DNA of 64,000 nt from JAWPMT01 sp965227935 (GTDB lineage: Bacteria > Bacteroidota > Bacteroidia > Cytophagales > Cyclobacteriaceae), in assembly GCA_965227935.1 (NCBI GenBank), contig CBDDGS010000019.1:1612001-1676000 (forward strand). Direction: 5' to 3'. Position 1 is the first letter of the stretch. Every line of letters begins with the position of its first letter. The notes below the pieces were generated by a model. It had not been told where the DNA came from. It did not search any database and saw only the letters and a program-made list of their open reading frames with translations. The translations under genes were made by a program, and so were the position numbers. Shown here in pieces: positions 50,487 through 59,220 of the stretch.

Positions 50487-51331
50487 CAGATGTCTATTTG
50501 CTCGATGTGTCGATAATACCTCAAGATTACGTTGGGGTCCGGAAGTATGGTCGTCTTCGCCCCGTTCTTTCGTGTGTACTCAAACTGTGAGAGCACGTGT
50601 CTGATGCTTTCCAGTCGGGCAGTCCGTTTATTGTTGGTCTTGACAATGGTCCACGGACTGAAGTTCGTGTGGGTCTTGGAAAACATCCGTTCCTTGTAGT
50701 AGGTGTATTTGTCCCAAAGCTCCTGCCCTTTCATATCCACTGGGCTGAACTTCCAGACTTTCAAGGGGTTCTTCATGCGTGATTCGAAGCGTCTTTGCTG
50801 CTCTTCTTTCGAAATGGAGAACCAGAATTTGATCAGCACGATGCCGTCTTCATAGAGCATGTGCTCAAATTCAGGTACCTGTAGGAGAAAGTTGTGGTAC
50901 TGCTGTTCGGTACAAAATCCCATGACCGGTTCGACCACGGCCCGGTTATACCAGCTGCGATCGAAGAAGACGATCTCACCCGGGTTCGGGAGTTCCTTGA
51001 TGTATCTCCTGAAGTACCATTGCCCTTTTTCTACTTCCGTGGGTTTGGAAAGGGCTACGACGCGCATGGATCGAGGATTGAGATGTTCTGTGAAACGTTT
51101 GGTGGAGCCTCCCTTGCCTGCGGCGTCCCGGCCTTCGAACAGCACGGCAACCCTCAATTTCTTTTTGGAGATCCACTGCTGCAGGTCCACCAACTCCGCT
51201 TGCAGGATGCGCAGTTCCTCTTCATATCGGAGGTTTTGCATCACCTTTTTCAGCTCAATGCCCTTTTCCGCAGCAATACGGATCAGGTCTTTCCTTTTAC
51301 GAGCTTCGAGTAAGTCTTCTTCTGTAAACAT
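50486..51331 (-). CDS. ppk2: Polyphosphate kinase 2 (PPK2), first of a tandem pair
   Basis: 281 residues, similar throughout to the following gene: GRDAAGKGGSTKR (Walker A), VFFDRSWYNRAVVEPV, FSISKEEQQRRFESRMKNP and SPVDMKGQELWDKYTYYK. A C-terminal extension (KTTILPDPNVILRYYRHIEQ) is not present in the second copy. The pair probably arose by gene duplication, and the differing tails suggest different substrates or assembly into a mixed oligomer. The ATG giving MFTEEDLLE is used rather than an ATG eight codons earlier. Confidence 0.93.
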   Translation of the reverse strand: MFTEEDLLEARKRKDLIRIAAEKGIELKKVMQNLRYEEELRILQAELVDLQQWISKKKLRVAVLFEGRDAAGKGGSTKRFTEHLNPRSMRVVALSKPTEVEKGQWYFRRYIKELPNPGEIVFFDRSWYNRAVVEPVMGFCTEQQYHNFLLQVPEFEHMLYEDGIVLIKFWFSISKEEQQRRFESRMKNPLKVWKFSPVDMKGQELWDKYTYYKERMFSKTHTNFSPWTIVKTNNKRTARLESIRHVLSQFEYTRKNGAKTTILPDPNVILRYYRHIEQIDI

Positions 51332-51684
51332 GATTGTGATTGGGCGTCGGCGCAAAGTAATAGTGCTCTGATGGTAGGCTCATGATTTTCCGCAGAATTG
51401 TGAGAGATTCTGCTCAGGTGCCGGCGTCATGGTTTGGCTCCATGACGAATGTGTGTTTAGTAAACGCAGTCGCGGGACCGACAAACCGCTGTGCGGAGTC
51501 TAAGTCTTTAAATGGTGGTATGGAAATGCCCTTGGTTCCGCGTATTACCATATTTCCAAAAGATATGATGTGGTAATGATGTAATGGCAAAACAAAGTAT
51601 CGAAAGAGATGAAGTAGTGGAATTTTTGCAAAGATCTGTGGTGAGCGGGTAGTTTCCAAAGACATCTAATTATTTGAATACGCT
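51332..51684. other. Intergenic interval between divergent ppk2 and GH16 genes
   Basis: About 350 bases without a credible ORF. It contains a perfect 8-bp hairpin, CGTCATGG (51425-51432) with CCATGACG (51440-51447), and should hold both divergent promoters, but no exact TAnnTTTG box was found on either strand. Confidence 0.5.
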
Positions 51685-54153
51685 ATGAGAAGATTTTACT
51701 ACGTGCTTGCAGCCACGTTCCTGCTGCTACAATTACCCGCCGTTTCCTATGCGCAATGCCCTACCCTTGTTTGGAGCGACGAGTTTGATGGCAACTCACT
51801 TGACTTGACTAAGTGGGAGGCTCAGGTAGGCGATGGATGTGATGAAGGCATTTGCGGATGGGGCAACAACGAACTGCAATACTACAAATCTGAAAATGCC
51901 GTAGTAGGTGGTGGAACGTTGAAAATCATTGCGAAAAAAGAACGTGTCAGGTCCAAAGGATATACCTCTGCCCGGCTAAGGACTAAAGGTTTGGCCGATT
52001 TCACTTTTGGACGCTTTGAAGCCCGGATCAAGTTGCCCATAGGGCAAGGTCTATGGCCTGCGTTCTGGATGCTGTCGAGTAACGAACCCTACGGTGGCTG
52101 GCCTCAAAGTGGCGAGATAGACATCATGGAATATCTCGGCCAACATCCGGAAGAGGTATTTGGCACCATCCACTACGGGGATCTCTATCCTAACAATCAA
52201 TTCACCGGCACTGATTTTACGAAATATGATGGAACCACCTTTGCCGAGGACTTCCACGTGTTTGCCGTGGAATGGGAGCCAGACGTGATTCGCTGGTATG
52301 TCGACGACGTGCTCTATCAAACACTCACAAGTGCGGATGTAGCTCCTTACAACTGGCCCTTTGATGGTGGTAACCAGATGCACTTTTTATTAAATGTCGC
52401 TGTGGGAGGCAATCTACCTGGGGATCCTGACGGTTCCACACCTTTTCCCAGTGAAATGGAGGTGGACTATGTTAGGGTTTATGATGGGGGCTTTAGTCCT
52501 TCAATCTCCGGCGATCGCCTCGTAGCTTACCAGGCCGCCGGGGAGACTTATACCATCAACGATGCAGCCGCCGGATCCTCCTACAATTGGTCCGTGCCAG
52601 CAGGTGCGACTATTTCGAGTGGTGCTGGTACTTCAGCAATTACGGTGGACTGGGGTACGATTGGTGGGACCATTAGCTGTGCGGTGACCACTAACTGTAC
52701 AACAGAAGTGAAGAGCATTGACGTGACCGTGGAGCCCAACTATGTTTATGATTTCACATTTGAAAACTTTGACGAGGCGGCAAGTGTAAGCCTGAACAGT
52801 GCCAATGGGACATTGACGGAGGTCAGCAATCCCGACGGTTCGGGAGTTAACACATCGGCCCTAAGTGGGGAGTACATACGCAATAATCAGGAACAATACG
52901 ATGTCATTTCCTATAGCACCTCGGCCATTGCCGACGCAAGCCGGTACAGCGATCGTCTTTCCAAGTTCTACATGGACGTATTGACACAGGCACCGGTAGG
53001 TACTGAGATAATCATACAATTGGAGAACAGTTCAGCGGCGACAGCCACGAACTATCCCACAGGACGCCATAGTCGCTATGTGGGAACCATTTCGCAAAAC
53101 GGGTCTTGGGAACGTATCACCTTCGATTATCTTGATCAGCCCGATGGTGCAACAGATCCGGCATCGGTAGATCAGATCATCGTCTTGTTTGCATCCAATA
53201 GTTTCACAGGACATACTTATTACTGGGACAACTTCAATAGCTATCATGCGGATGATGGTACTGGCTCTCCTAATACTCCCCCGACTGCGGACTTCACCTT
53301 CAATTCGACTGACCTCTCTGCTGACTTCAATGGTACGGCCAGCACTGATAGCGATGGAAGTATTGCCAGTTGGGACTGGGACTTTGGTGATGGGAACAGT
53401 GGCAGTGGTGCAACAGTCAATCACACTTATGCGACTGCGGGTGAGTACACCGTGACTCTGACCGTGACCGACAACGAGGGAGCAACTGATCAGACGAGTC
53501 AGACGGTGTCAGTGACGGCGCCTCAGACTGGAGATCCCACTTCGATCCACGTGCAAGCCATTGTCACGGGAACAGTGAGCGCATCAAAGGGAAGCAAGTT
53601 TGGATCGGCGACGGTAACCATACATGACGATCTGGAAAATCCAGTGGCCGGCGTTACCGTGTCTGGCAGTTTTTCGGGCACATTTAGCGAGACGGCATCT
53701 GGGGTTACTGGCGCCGACGGTACCGTCACATTTACTACCTCCACTTCTGCTAAGGGGGGAGTTACAGTGGACTTCTGCGTAACGGATGCGTCACATGGTT
53801 CGCTACCCTACGACCCTGCACTGAATGACATCACATGCGCGGGGGCGTCGGGTGCTCGGGTACAAGTGGAAGACCTCGAGTCAACAAGCGAAGAAAGCTT
53901 GACTGCTACCTTGTCCTTCTATCCTAACCCTGTTCGGGATCACTTGCAGATCAAAGTAGCTGCCAATAGTGAGGAAGAACTTGTGGTTCAGATGGTCAAC
54001 CTCAATGGCCAGGTGGTAAGTTCTATAGTGCAAAGGCTGCCGGCCGGCGAAAACACAGTTCAGTTGGATGTCCAACGGCTACAAGAGGGAATGTATTTTC
54101 TGTTTGGGAAGTACGGCGACGAATCATTCAAGCTCAAGCTTATAAAGGACTAG
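51685..54153 (+). CDS. GH16 endo-beta-glucanase (laminarinase-like) with PKD domain and T9SS tail
   Basis: 822 residues. Signal peptide (FYYVLAATFLLLQLPAVSYA), then a GH16 domain (about 25-270) with the catalytic motif E144-I-D146-I-M-E149 in SGEIDIMEYLG and WPAFWMLSSNEPYGGWP. It probably cleaves beta-1,3- or beta-1,3/1,4-glucan such as laminarin. An Ig-like segment (about 275-350), a carbohydrate-binding-like domain (about 355-525) and a PKD domain (about 530-615, WDWDFGDGNSGSG) follow. After another beta domain comes a T9SS sorting tail (SFYPNPVRDHLQIKV to KLKLIKD). Secreted or surface-attached via T9SS. Followed by a clear terminator. Confidence 0.94.
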   Translation: MRRFYYVLAATFLLLQLPAVSYAQCPTLVWSDEFDGNSLDLTKWEAQVGDGCDEGICGWGNNELQYYKSENAVVGGGTLKIIAKKERVRSKGYTSARLRTKGLADFTFGRFEARIKLPIGQGLWPAFWMLSSNEPYGGWPQSGEIDIMEYLGQHPEEVFGTIHYGDLYPNNQFTGTDFTKYDGTTFAEDFHVFAVEWEPDVIRWYVDDVLYQTLTSADVAPYNWPFDGGNQMHFLLNVAVGGNLPGDPDGSTPFPSEMEVDYVRVYDGGFSPSISGDRLVAYQAAGETYTINDAAAGSSYNWSVPAGATISSGAGTSAITVDWGTIGGTISCAVTTNCTTEVKSIDVTVEPNYVYDFTFENFDEAASVSLNSANGTLTEVSNPDGSGVNTSALSGEYIRNNQEQYDVISYSTSAIADASRYSDRLSKFYMDVLTQAPVGTEIIIQLENSSAATATNYPTGRHSRYVGTISQNGSWERITFDYLDQPDGATDPASVDQIIVLFASNSFTGHTYYWDNFNSYHADDGTGSPNTPPTADFTFNSTDLSADFNGTASTDSDGSIASWDWDFGDGNSGSGATVNHTYATAGEYTVTLTVTDNEGATDQTSQTVSVTAPQTGDPTSIHVQAIVTGTVSASKGSKFGSATVTIHDDLENPVAGVTVSGSFSGTFSETASGVTGADGTVTFTTSTSAKGGVTVDFCVTDASHGSLPYDPALNDITCAGASGARVQVEDLESTSEESLTATLSFYPNPVRDHLQIKVAANSEEELVVQMVNLNGQVVSSIVQRLPAGENTVQLDVQRLQEGMYFLFGKYGDESFKLKLIKD

Positions 54154-54215
54154 TGCCCTCCGTGGTACGGGTCTCTCGGAGGCAAGAGTTATTTATTGGT
54201 AATCCGGGTTAAGAG

Positions 54216-54254
54216 GTGCGGGAAGCTGATGTGGCTTTCCGCACTCATTTTTTA
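54216..54254 (+). terminator. Rho-independent terminator after GH16
   Basis: GTGCGGGAAGC (54216-54226) pairs with GCTTTCCGCAC (54234-54244) across a 7-base loop (one G-T pair), followed by a T-rich run (TCATTTTTTAT). It ends the GH16 transcript before the convergent peptidase gene. Confidence 0.8.
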
Positions 54255-54317
54255 TTTCTCCTTGATTGCTGATGGAGAATCTGTCACGCCCTCTCCTATG
54301 ATTGGGCGACCATTGGC

Positions 54318-57300
54318 TCAATTGCGGATGACCTGCCCCATCAGTTTGGCACCGTCCGGGGTCACGATCTCCAGTACATACGTTCCCCGACGCTTTATGA
54401 TGACTTTCTTGTCATACCCGATTGTTCCCCGCTGGTGCAATCTTCCTGTCAAATCCATGACCGAGTAGCTAGCACCAACCGGAGCATCTTTCACGTGTAC
54501 TTCACCGTCTGGCGTGGGATTGGGATAGAATGGGTAGTCGGCATCGGCACGTACCAGCGACAACACCCTCTCCACTTCGATCACTGCGGTGAATGTCGCA
54601 CTCTCCTCGATACCATCACTCACCGTTAGCGGAACCAATAGCGTCCCAACAAAGTCCATTGATGGCGTAATGGTCAAACTATCGATCGTGTAGTTTTCGC
54701 CTTCACCGATACTCAGTGTATGGTCAGTGGGGTACTCATGGTCGCTGTCCTCTACCAGCAGGTCCTCCAGGGACAGGGTGATAGATGTATTCTCATCGAT
54801 TGTCAAAGGGTTTACCAGGGCTGTGATCGTCGGTTCAATATTAAGGTCTTCGATAGTCAGGTCATAGTACCGACCCAATATGGTGTCGATCCTCGCCAAT
54901 ACCTCTGTGGCAAAGTCTTCGTCGTAGCTCGCCTTCCATTCGTCCCATCGAGGGACATGAAATTGCTCGCTGACCTTAGGTGTCACCTGGTCGTAGATTT
55001 CGGTGAACGCAGCGTTGTCAGCCGGAACGAGCGATCGGTAGTGTAGTATCCTTTGTTTGATGGTGTCTGAAGTGGGCATAAACTTCAATTCCTCCACGAG
55101 ATTGTCGGACGGTATAATTCCATGGAATTCGAAGTGCGGACACATGTTGAATCCCATGACTTCGGAAGCTGCTCTTATATACTCGTCATCTTGAAGCTCA
55201 TAAGGGTTCCATTCTGGATTGGCGGTTCTATAATCGTAGAAGTATCTATGAATATTCCCCAGCGCTTCCCAACCGAACATCTTGGCGATGTCCACGATTT
55301 TCACCAGTCCCCTACTCTGATATAGCAACTGATCCCAGGGATTGTCGGGCTCCGGGCCAATGCGCGCACCGTTTCTGAAGTTGGAGGTGAAGATCCAATC
55401 GAATGTCGCTTGCTCGAGGTTCAGCCGCTGGTCCAGGGCGTACACGAACGCGGAGTCGATCGTTTCGCCCATCACCTGACTATAGACTGCAGTGGCAGAC
55501 AGGTGAACGTTTGTCTCCTGCTCGTGCAGCAAGGTAGGCATGTTGTGCAAATGGCCATACTCATGAAACAATATGTAATTGAAGGCAGTGACTACTGACC
55601 CACTGTACCAATCCCTGCCTGACTCTACGTCGATAGGTTGCTGATAAGAGAACTCATAGGGATACGCATAGACCTCCAGCGACATCGGGTAGGCAGCGGG
55701 TGCGGCGGTAAACTTTACATGGGACTGTCTATCCTGGATGATGTACTCGCCTCTGAATCGCTCCTGGGGTCGGCCCAGAGCTACGTTCACGGCATCAAAA
55801 GCCTTGTCCCAGAAGGACAGTACGGAGTCCGGATCGGCCATCTCGGCTGCCATGCCATGTGTGATGGTGGTCATGAAATTGTCAGACTCCATATCCACGT
55901 AGGGCACTTCCGCTTTGGCGATTTCCGCTTGGAATTCTGTCAGCGAATTGGCAAAGCCTGCCTTTGTGCAGTAGTAAGGAGCCTTGACGGCACCAGTCAC
56001 CTCAAAGGTTAGCGCTCCCAATTGATTCCCATCCGGAATCGCCACGTAGAGCCCTCCTCCAAATGGATTGGCGACAGTGATCGTTTTGGTGTCCAGGAGA
56101 AAGGTGGTGCTGACTCTTGGAAAACGCCTCAACTCATTCCAGGTCTCCTGGATGTTCTTGCGATGCGCTCCGACGTACACAGACAATCCTTTATCGATGG
56201 CAGCATCAGGTACAGTAATGGTCACCAACTCTCCTGCCGGAACAAAGTAGCCCGTTGGTCGCCGTACATACTCCTGATCGTTGAGGTAAAAGCCTGGATC
56301 GGTTTGATAATCTCCATCTACGGTGAACGTCGCCCCTGTAAGGCGTTCTGCAGATGCGCTCACCGTCCCTGGAAATCTTTCGTGCTCTTTGAACGTGATA
56401 CCTTCCATGTCGGTAACTGTCGCGGTCGTGTATTGATTGTCTGCGATCCACTGTTGAATTTGGAATTGAACGGCCTTCAATGGGCCAAAATCTTCGGGAA
56501 ATTCAGCGCTGTATTGCAGAGTGAAGACGAAGCCCTCAGTGCCGGAATAGGTATCCATGAAGGAATGGACGGTCGAAGTTTTGGCAGCATACGATGCATC
56601 ATCCCAATTCGCGACAAAGACTGCTTTGATGGAATCCAGTTGCGTGTCGGTCCATGAGACCTGGCCATTCATGTGCGTGATCATGGCATTCAATGCAGAC
56701 TCCACTTTGTCAGGATCACCGGGCAATGCGGGGCTAGCAATGGTCACATAGTCCAGCGACAAATCCATGCTAGGAAGCTGGGTGGCTACTGAATTATCAG
56801 GCGCGGAGCCGACGACCATAGGGCGTGTTTGAATGGTCTGCTGGAAGCCTTGATAATCCACGCGCTCGTCATAATACGATATGGACGACGTGCCGTTGAC
56901 GACATATTGAATGAATGGTGTGTTGTCATCGAAAACGAACTTTACCGAGAGGTCGTACCAGATTCCCGAGTCTATTTGAGCGACGAAATCGAGTTTGCCC
57001 TCACTTTGCAAGCCATTCTCATCAAGGATGCCATCACCAAATGTGGTGATGATCCACAGGTCGCTTTCCCATTCCCTCGCAGCGATATCAAACCCCTCAA
57101 ATCGTTGGTCATATTGTGGCTTCGTGGTGAATATGACACGCGCTTCTTCGCCTGACCCATTGATGGCCTCGGTGGCACGCCAATCTCCGTCGACTTTGAA
57201 TCGCAGCAGTATTTCCAGGGAGGTGGTAGAATCAACGGCAGCAGGCAATGCATCTGGGAGCACCAGGTACTCGCCAGAGTCCAGGGCCATATATTCACCG

Positions 57301-57446
57301 CTTGAGAAATCAGGAGTGCCCACAATGGCGTCAGGGTGATAGTCGCCAACCTGGTCATTGGCATCGGAATCGTAGCTGTAACTGGCTAGTTGCGCGTGCA
57401 ATGAATAGGTCAACAACAACGAAGCGAAAAGGCTAAATACACGCAT
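54318..57446 (-). CDS. Secreted M60 (enhancin/mucinase-type) metallopeptidase with T9SS tail
   Basis: 1042 residues. Signal peptide MRVFSLFASLLLTYSLHAQ. An N-terminal laminin-G/ConA-like domain (about 20-235) is followed by a helical linker and the M60 catalytic region: PFGGGLYVAIPDGNQLGAL, then the zinc motif H628-EYGH632 in ILFHEYGHLHNMP with the following Glu region HEQETNVHLSATAVY. Toward the end there is a cadherin-like domain (ITALVNPLTIDENTSITLSL) and a T9SS sorting tail (PFYPNPTPDGEVHVKD to LMGQVIRN). M60 enzymes cleave mucin-like glycoproteins. TACCTTCG on the minus strand (57487-57480) is a possible -7 box. Confidence 0.9.
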   Translation of the reverse strand: MRVFSLFASLLLTYSLHAQLASYSYDSDANDQVGDYHPDAIVGTPDFSSGEYMALDSGEYLVLPDALPAAVDSTTSLEILLRFKVDGDWRATEAINGSGEEARVIFTTKPQYDQRFEGFDIAAREWESDLWIITTFGDGILDENGLQSEGKLDFVAQIDSGIWYDLSVKFVFDDNTPFIQYVVNGTSSISYYDERVDYQGFQQTIQTRPMVVGSAPDNSVATQLPSMDLSLDYVTIASPALPGDPDKVESALNAMITHMNGQVSWTDTQLDSIKAVFVANWDDASYAAKTSTVHSFMDTYSGTEGFVFTLQYSAEFPEDFGPLKAVQFQIQQWIADNQYTTATVTDMEGITFKEHERFPGTVSASAERLTGATFTVDGDYQTDPGFYLNDQEYVRRPTGYFVPAGELVTITVPDAAIDKGLSVYVGAHRKNIQETWNELRRFPRVSTTFLLDTKTITVANPFGGGLYVAIPDGNQLGALTFEVTGAVKAPYYCTKAGFANSLTEFQAEIAKAEVPYVDMESDNFMTTITHGMAAEMADPDSVLSFWDKAFDAVNVALGRPQERFRGEYIIQDRQSHVKFTAAPAAYPMSLEVYAYPYEFSYQQPIDVESGRDWYSGSVVTAFNYILFHEYGHLHNMPTLLHEQETNVHLSATAVYSQVMGETIDSAFVYALDQRLNLEQATFDWIFTSNFRNGARIGPEPDNPWDQLLYQSRGLVKIVDIAKMFGWEALGNIHRYFYDYRTANPEWNPYELQDDEYIRAASEVMGFNMCPHFEFHGIIPSDNLVEELKFMPTSDTIKQRILHYRSLVPADNAAFTEIYDQVTPKVSEQFHVPRWDEWKASYDEDFATEVLARIDTILGRYYDLTIEDLNIEPTITALVNPLTIDENTSITLSLEDLLVEDSDHEYPTDHTLSIGEGENYTIDSLTITPSMDFVGTLLVPLTVSDGIEESATFTAVIEVERVLSLVRADADYPFYPNPTPDGEVHVKDAPVGASYSVMDLTGRLHQRGTIGYDKKVIIKRRGTYVLEIVTPDGAKLMGQVIRN

Positions 57447-57729
57447 TATTTGTCTATAGTAGTATAAAACTTATAGTGGCGAAGGTAGGCATGAATTGGG
57501 TAAATAGAGTTCTGGGGATCAGTGTGGGGGCTCCATGTTTCCTCGGAGATCTATTGGTGATGGCATCATATAAGCTGTGCCTCAGGGAGGTAGGCACGGG
57601 CTGATCTCTATTGATTGCTGGGTAAGATTAAGAATAGGTTAAACCCTTCACTAAATCACTGGCCAACTGAACAATAGTGCTGAAGTTTTCCCTTTTTTTG
57701 TGGCCAACAGCTTCCATTCGAAACAAACC

Positions 57730-59166
57730 ATGCGATTGAATAGAATCCTACTGCTTTTGACTGCCGCTGTCATGCTGGCATGCGGCGATGATCAGGAAGA
57801 GGTCCCGAATACCGGAGGTCCTGATGCAGGAAATGAATCGAACCTCACGATCTTTTTCGTCAACGATCAACATGGCCGGATTGATAATTTCTCGAGGCTC
57901 AAGGTTGTCGTAGATGATGCCAAAGAGAATGGAGATGTTTTGCTCGTGTCCGCGGGAGATATCTTCGCTGGGAATCCCATTGTAGATCAATTTGCGGAGC
58001 CTGGATTCCCAATGATAGACATTATGAATGAAGTGGGATTTGATGTCGGCGTCCTCGGAAATCATGAGTTTGACTTTGGTACGGACGTCCTGGCGGAGCG
58101 CATTGATCAATCCAATTTTCCATGGGTTTTGGCGAATGTTGATGCCAGTGGATCCGTGATTGACCAGCCTGATCCCTTTGTTACTTTGTCCGTCGGTGAC
58201 CTTCGGGTCACATTTGTTGGGGTGGTGGAAACAAACGGCAAAGAGGATGATGTCATACCGTCGACCCATCCTCTGAGGGTGGCCGACCTCTCGTTTCAAA
58301 GATATGATGAGGTATTGCCAGACTTTGCGGACTTGAAGTCGGAAGAGGATGCGGATATCCTGGTGGCTCTTACTCACCTGGGCTCAAACGCCGATCGGGC
58401 ACTTGCCAACAGTTTTCCTTTCTTCGACCTCATTATTGGTGGTCACAGCCATGAGCGCATCAACGAAACCATCAACGGCGTTCCCATTGTGCAGGCCGGA
58501 GCCAATCTTGAGGCGTTGGGAAGAATAGACCTCGTGATTGCGGATCAGACCGTCACCAACTACCAGGTCAGTTTGATCAATTTGGCAAGTGTGACAGGCG
58601 CTGATGAAGAGGTCACGGCAACCATTGCTTCGTACAATGATGACCCCTCCTTCTCCACCGTAGTGGGCCAATCTGATTTCAATCACCAGTCACTGGATGT
58701 CGGTTGTTTCTTCACGACGGCCTTGAGGGAGTACATGGAGGTTGATTTCACCATCCAGAACCTCGGAGGCATTCGGGCTGGTATAGATCAGGGGCCGATC
58801 ACCCGTTTTGAGATATTCACGATGGATCCCTTCAACAATCGGAGTGTCGCTTACACGAAGACCGTCGGGGAGTTTGAGCGCTTCTTCTGTGAAACCGGCA
58901 GCAGGTTTGTGTTTACGGGCATCGAGGTGAATGACACCGGTAGCGACTTCCAGATCATTGGCGACGACGGCGCCCCCCTACCCGATGACCAGCTGCTAAC
59001 CTTGGGTGTCAACGACTACATTCCGGCCGTCTACGATGGCTTCTTTGACGTGGCTGATGCGGACATCAGAGGATACACGACTGCTGAGGCTATCATCGGC
59101 TACCTGCAGGAGATCAATTCGACCATCGACTTTGAAGGCTGCGAGCGGCTGCTACAGTGTGATTGA
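57730..59166 (+). CDS. 5'-nucleotidase/metallophosphoesterase, UshA-like lipoprotein
   Basis: 478 residues. Lipoprotein signal MRLNRILLLLTAAVMLAC (Cys18). Metallophosphatase motifs in order: FFVNDQHGRID, SAGDIFAGN, LGNHEFDFG and GGHSHERI give the two-metal site. The C-terminal 5_nucleotid_C domain (from about 325) supplies substrate binding, including NLGGIRAGI. It probably releases phosphate from extracellular nucleotides or nucleotide sugars at the outer face or in the periplasm. The start is the ATG before the lipoprotein signal; an upstream ATG ten codons earlier is less likely. Stands alone. Confidence 0.92.
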   Translation: MRLNRILLLLTAAVMLACGDDQEEVPNTGGPDAGNESNLTIFFVNDQHGRIDNFSRLKVVVDDAKENGDVLLVSAGDIFAGNPIVDQFAEPGFPMIDIMNEVGFDVGVLGNHEFDFGTDVLAERIDQSNFPWVLANVDASGSVIDQPDPFVTLSVGDLRVTFVGVVETNGKEDDVIPSTHPLRVADLSFQRYDEVLPDFADLKSEEDADILVALTHLGSNADRALANSFPFFDLIIGGHSHERINETINGVPIVQAGANLEALGRIDLVIADQTVTNYQVSLINLASVTGADEEVTATIASYNDDPSFSTVVGQSDFNHQSLDVGCFFTTALREYMEVDFTIQNLGGIRAGIDQGPITRFEIFTMDPFNNRSVAYTKTVGEFERFFCETGSRFVFTGIEVNDTGSDFQIIGDDGAPLPDDQLLTLGVNDYIPAVYDGFFDVADADIRGYTTAEAIIGYLQEINSTIDFEGCERLLQCD

Positions 59167-59220
59167 CAAAAAGTTCGTGTGACCGAAGGTTCAGAGGTGA
59201 ATCAATAGCTTCAACCTCAC

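Noticed and set aside
51382..51576. 64-codon ORF on the plus strand upstream of the GH16 gene
   Set aside because: It crosses a perfect hairpin and has no family features; the region is better read as the divergent promoter interval.
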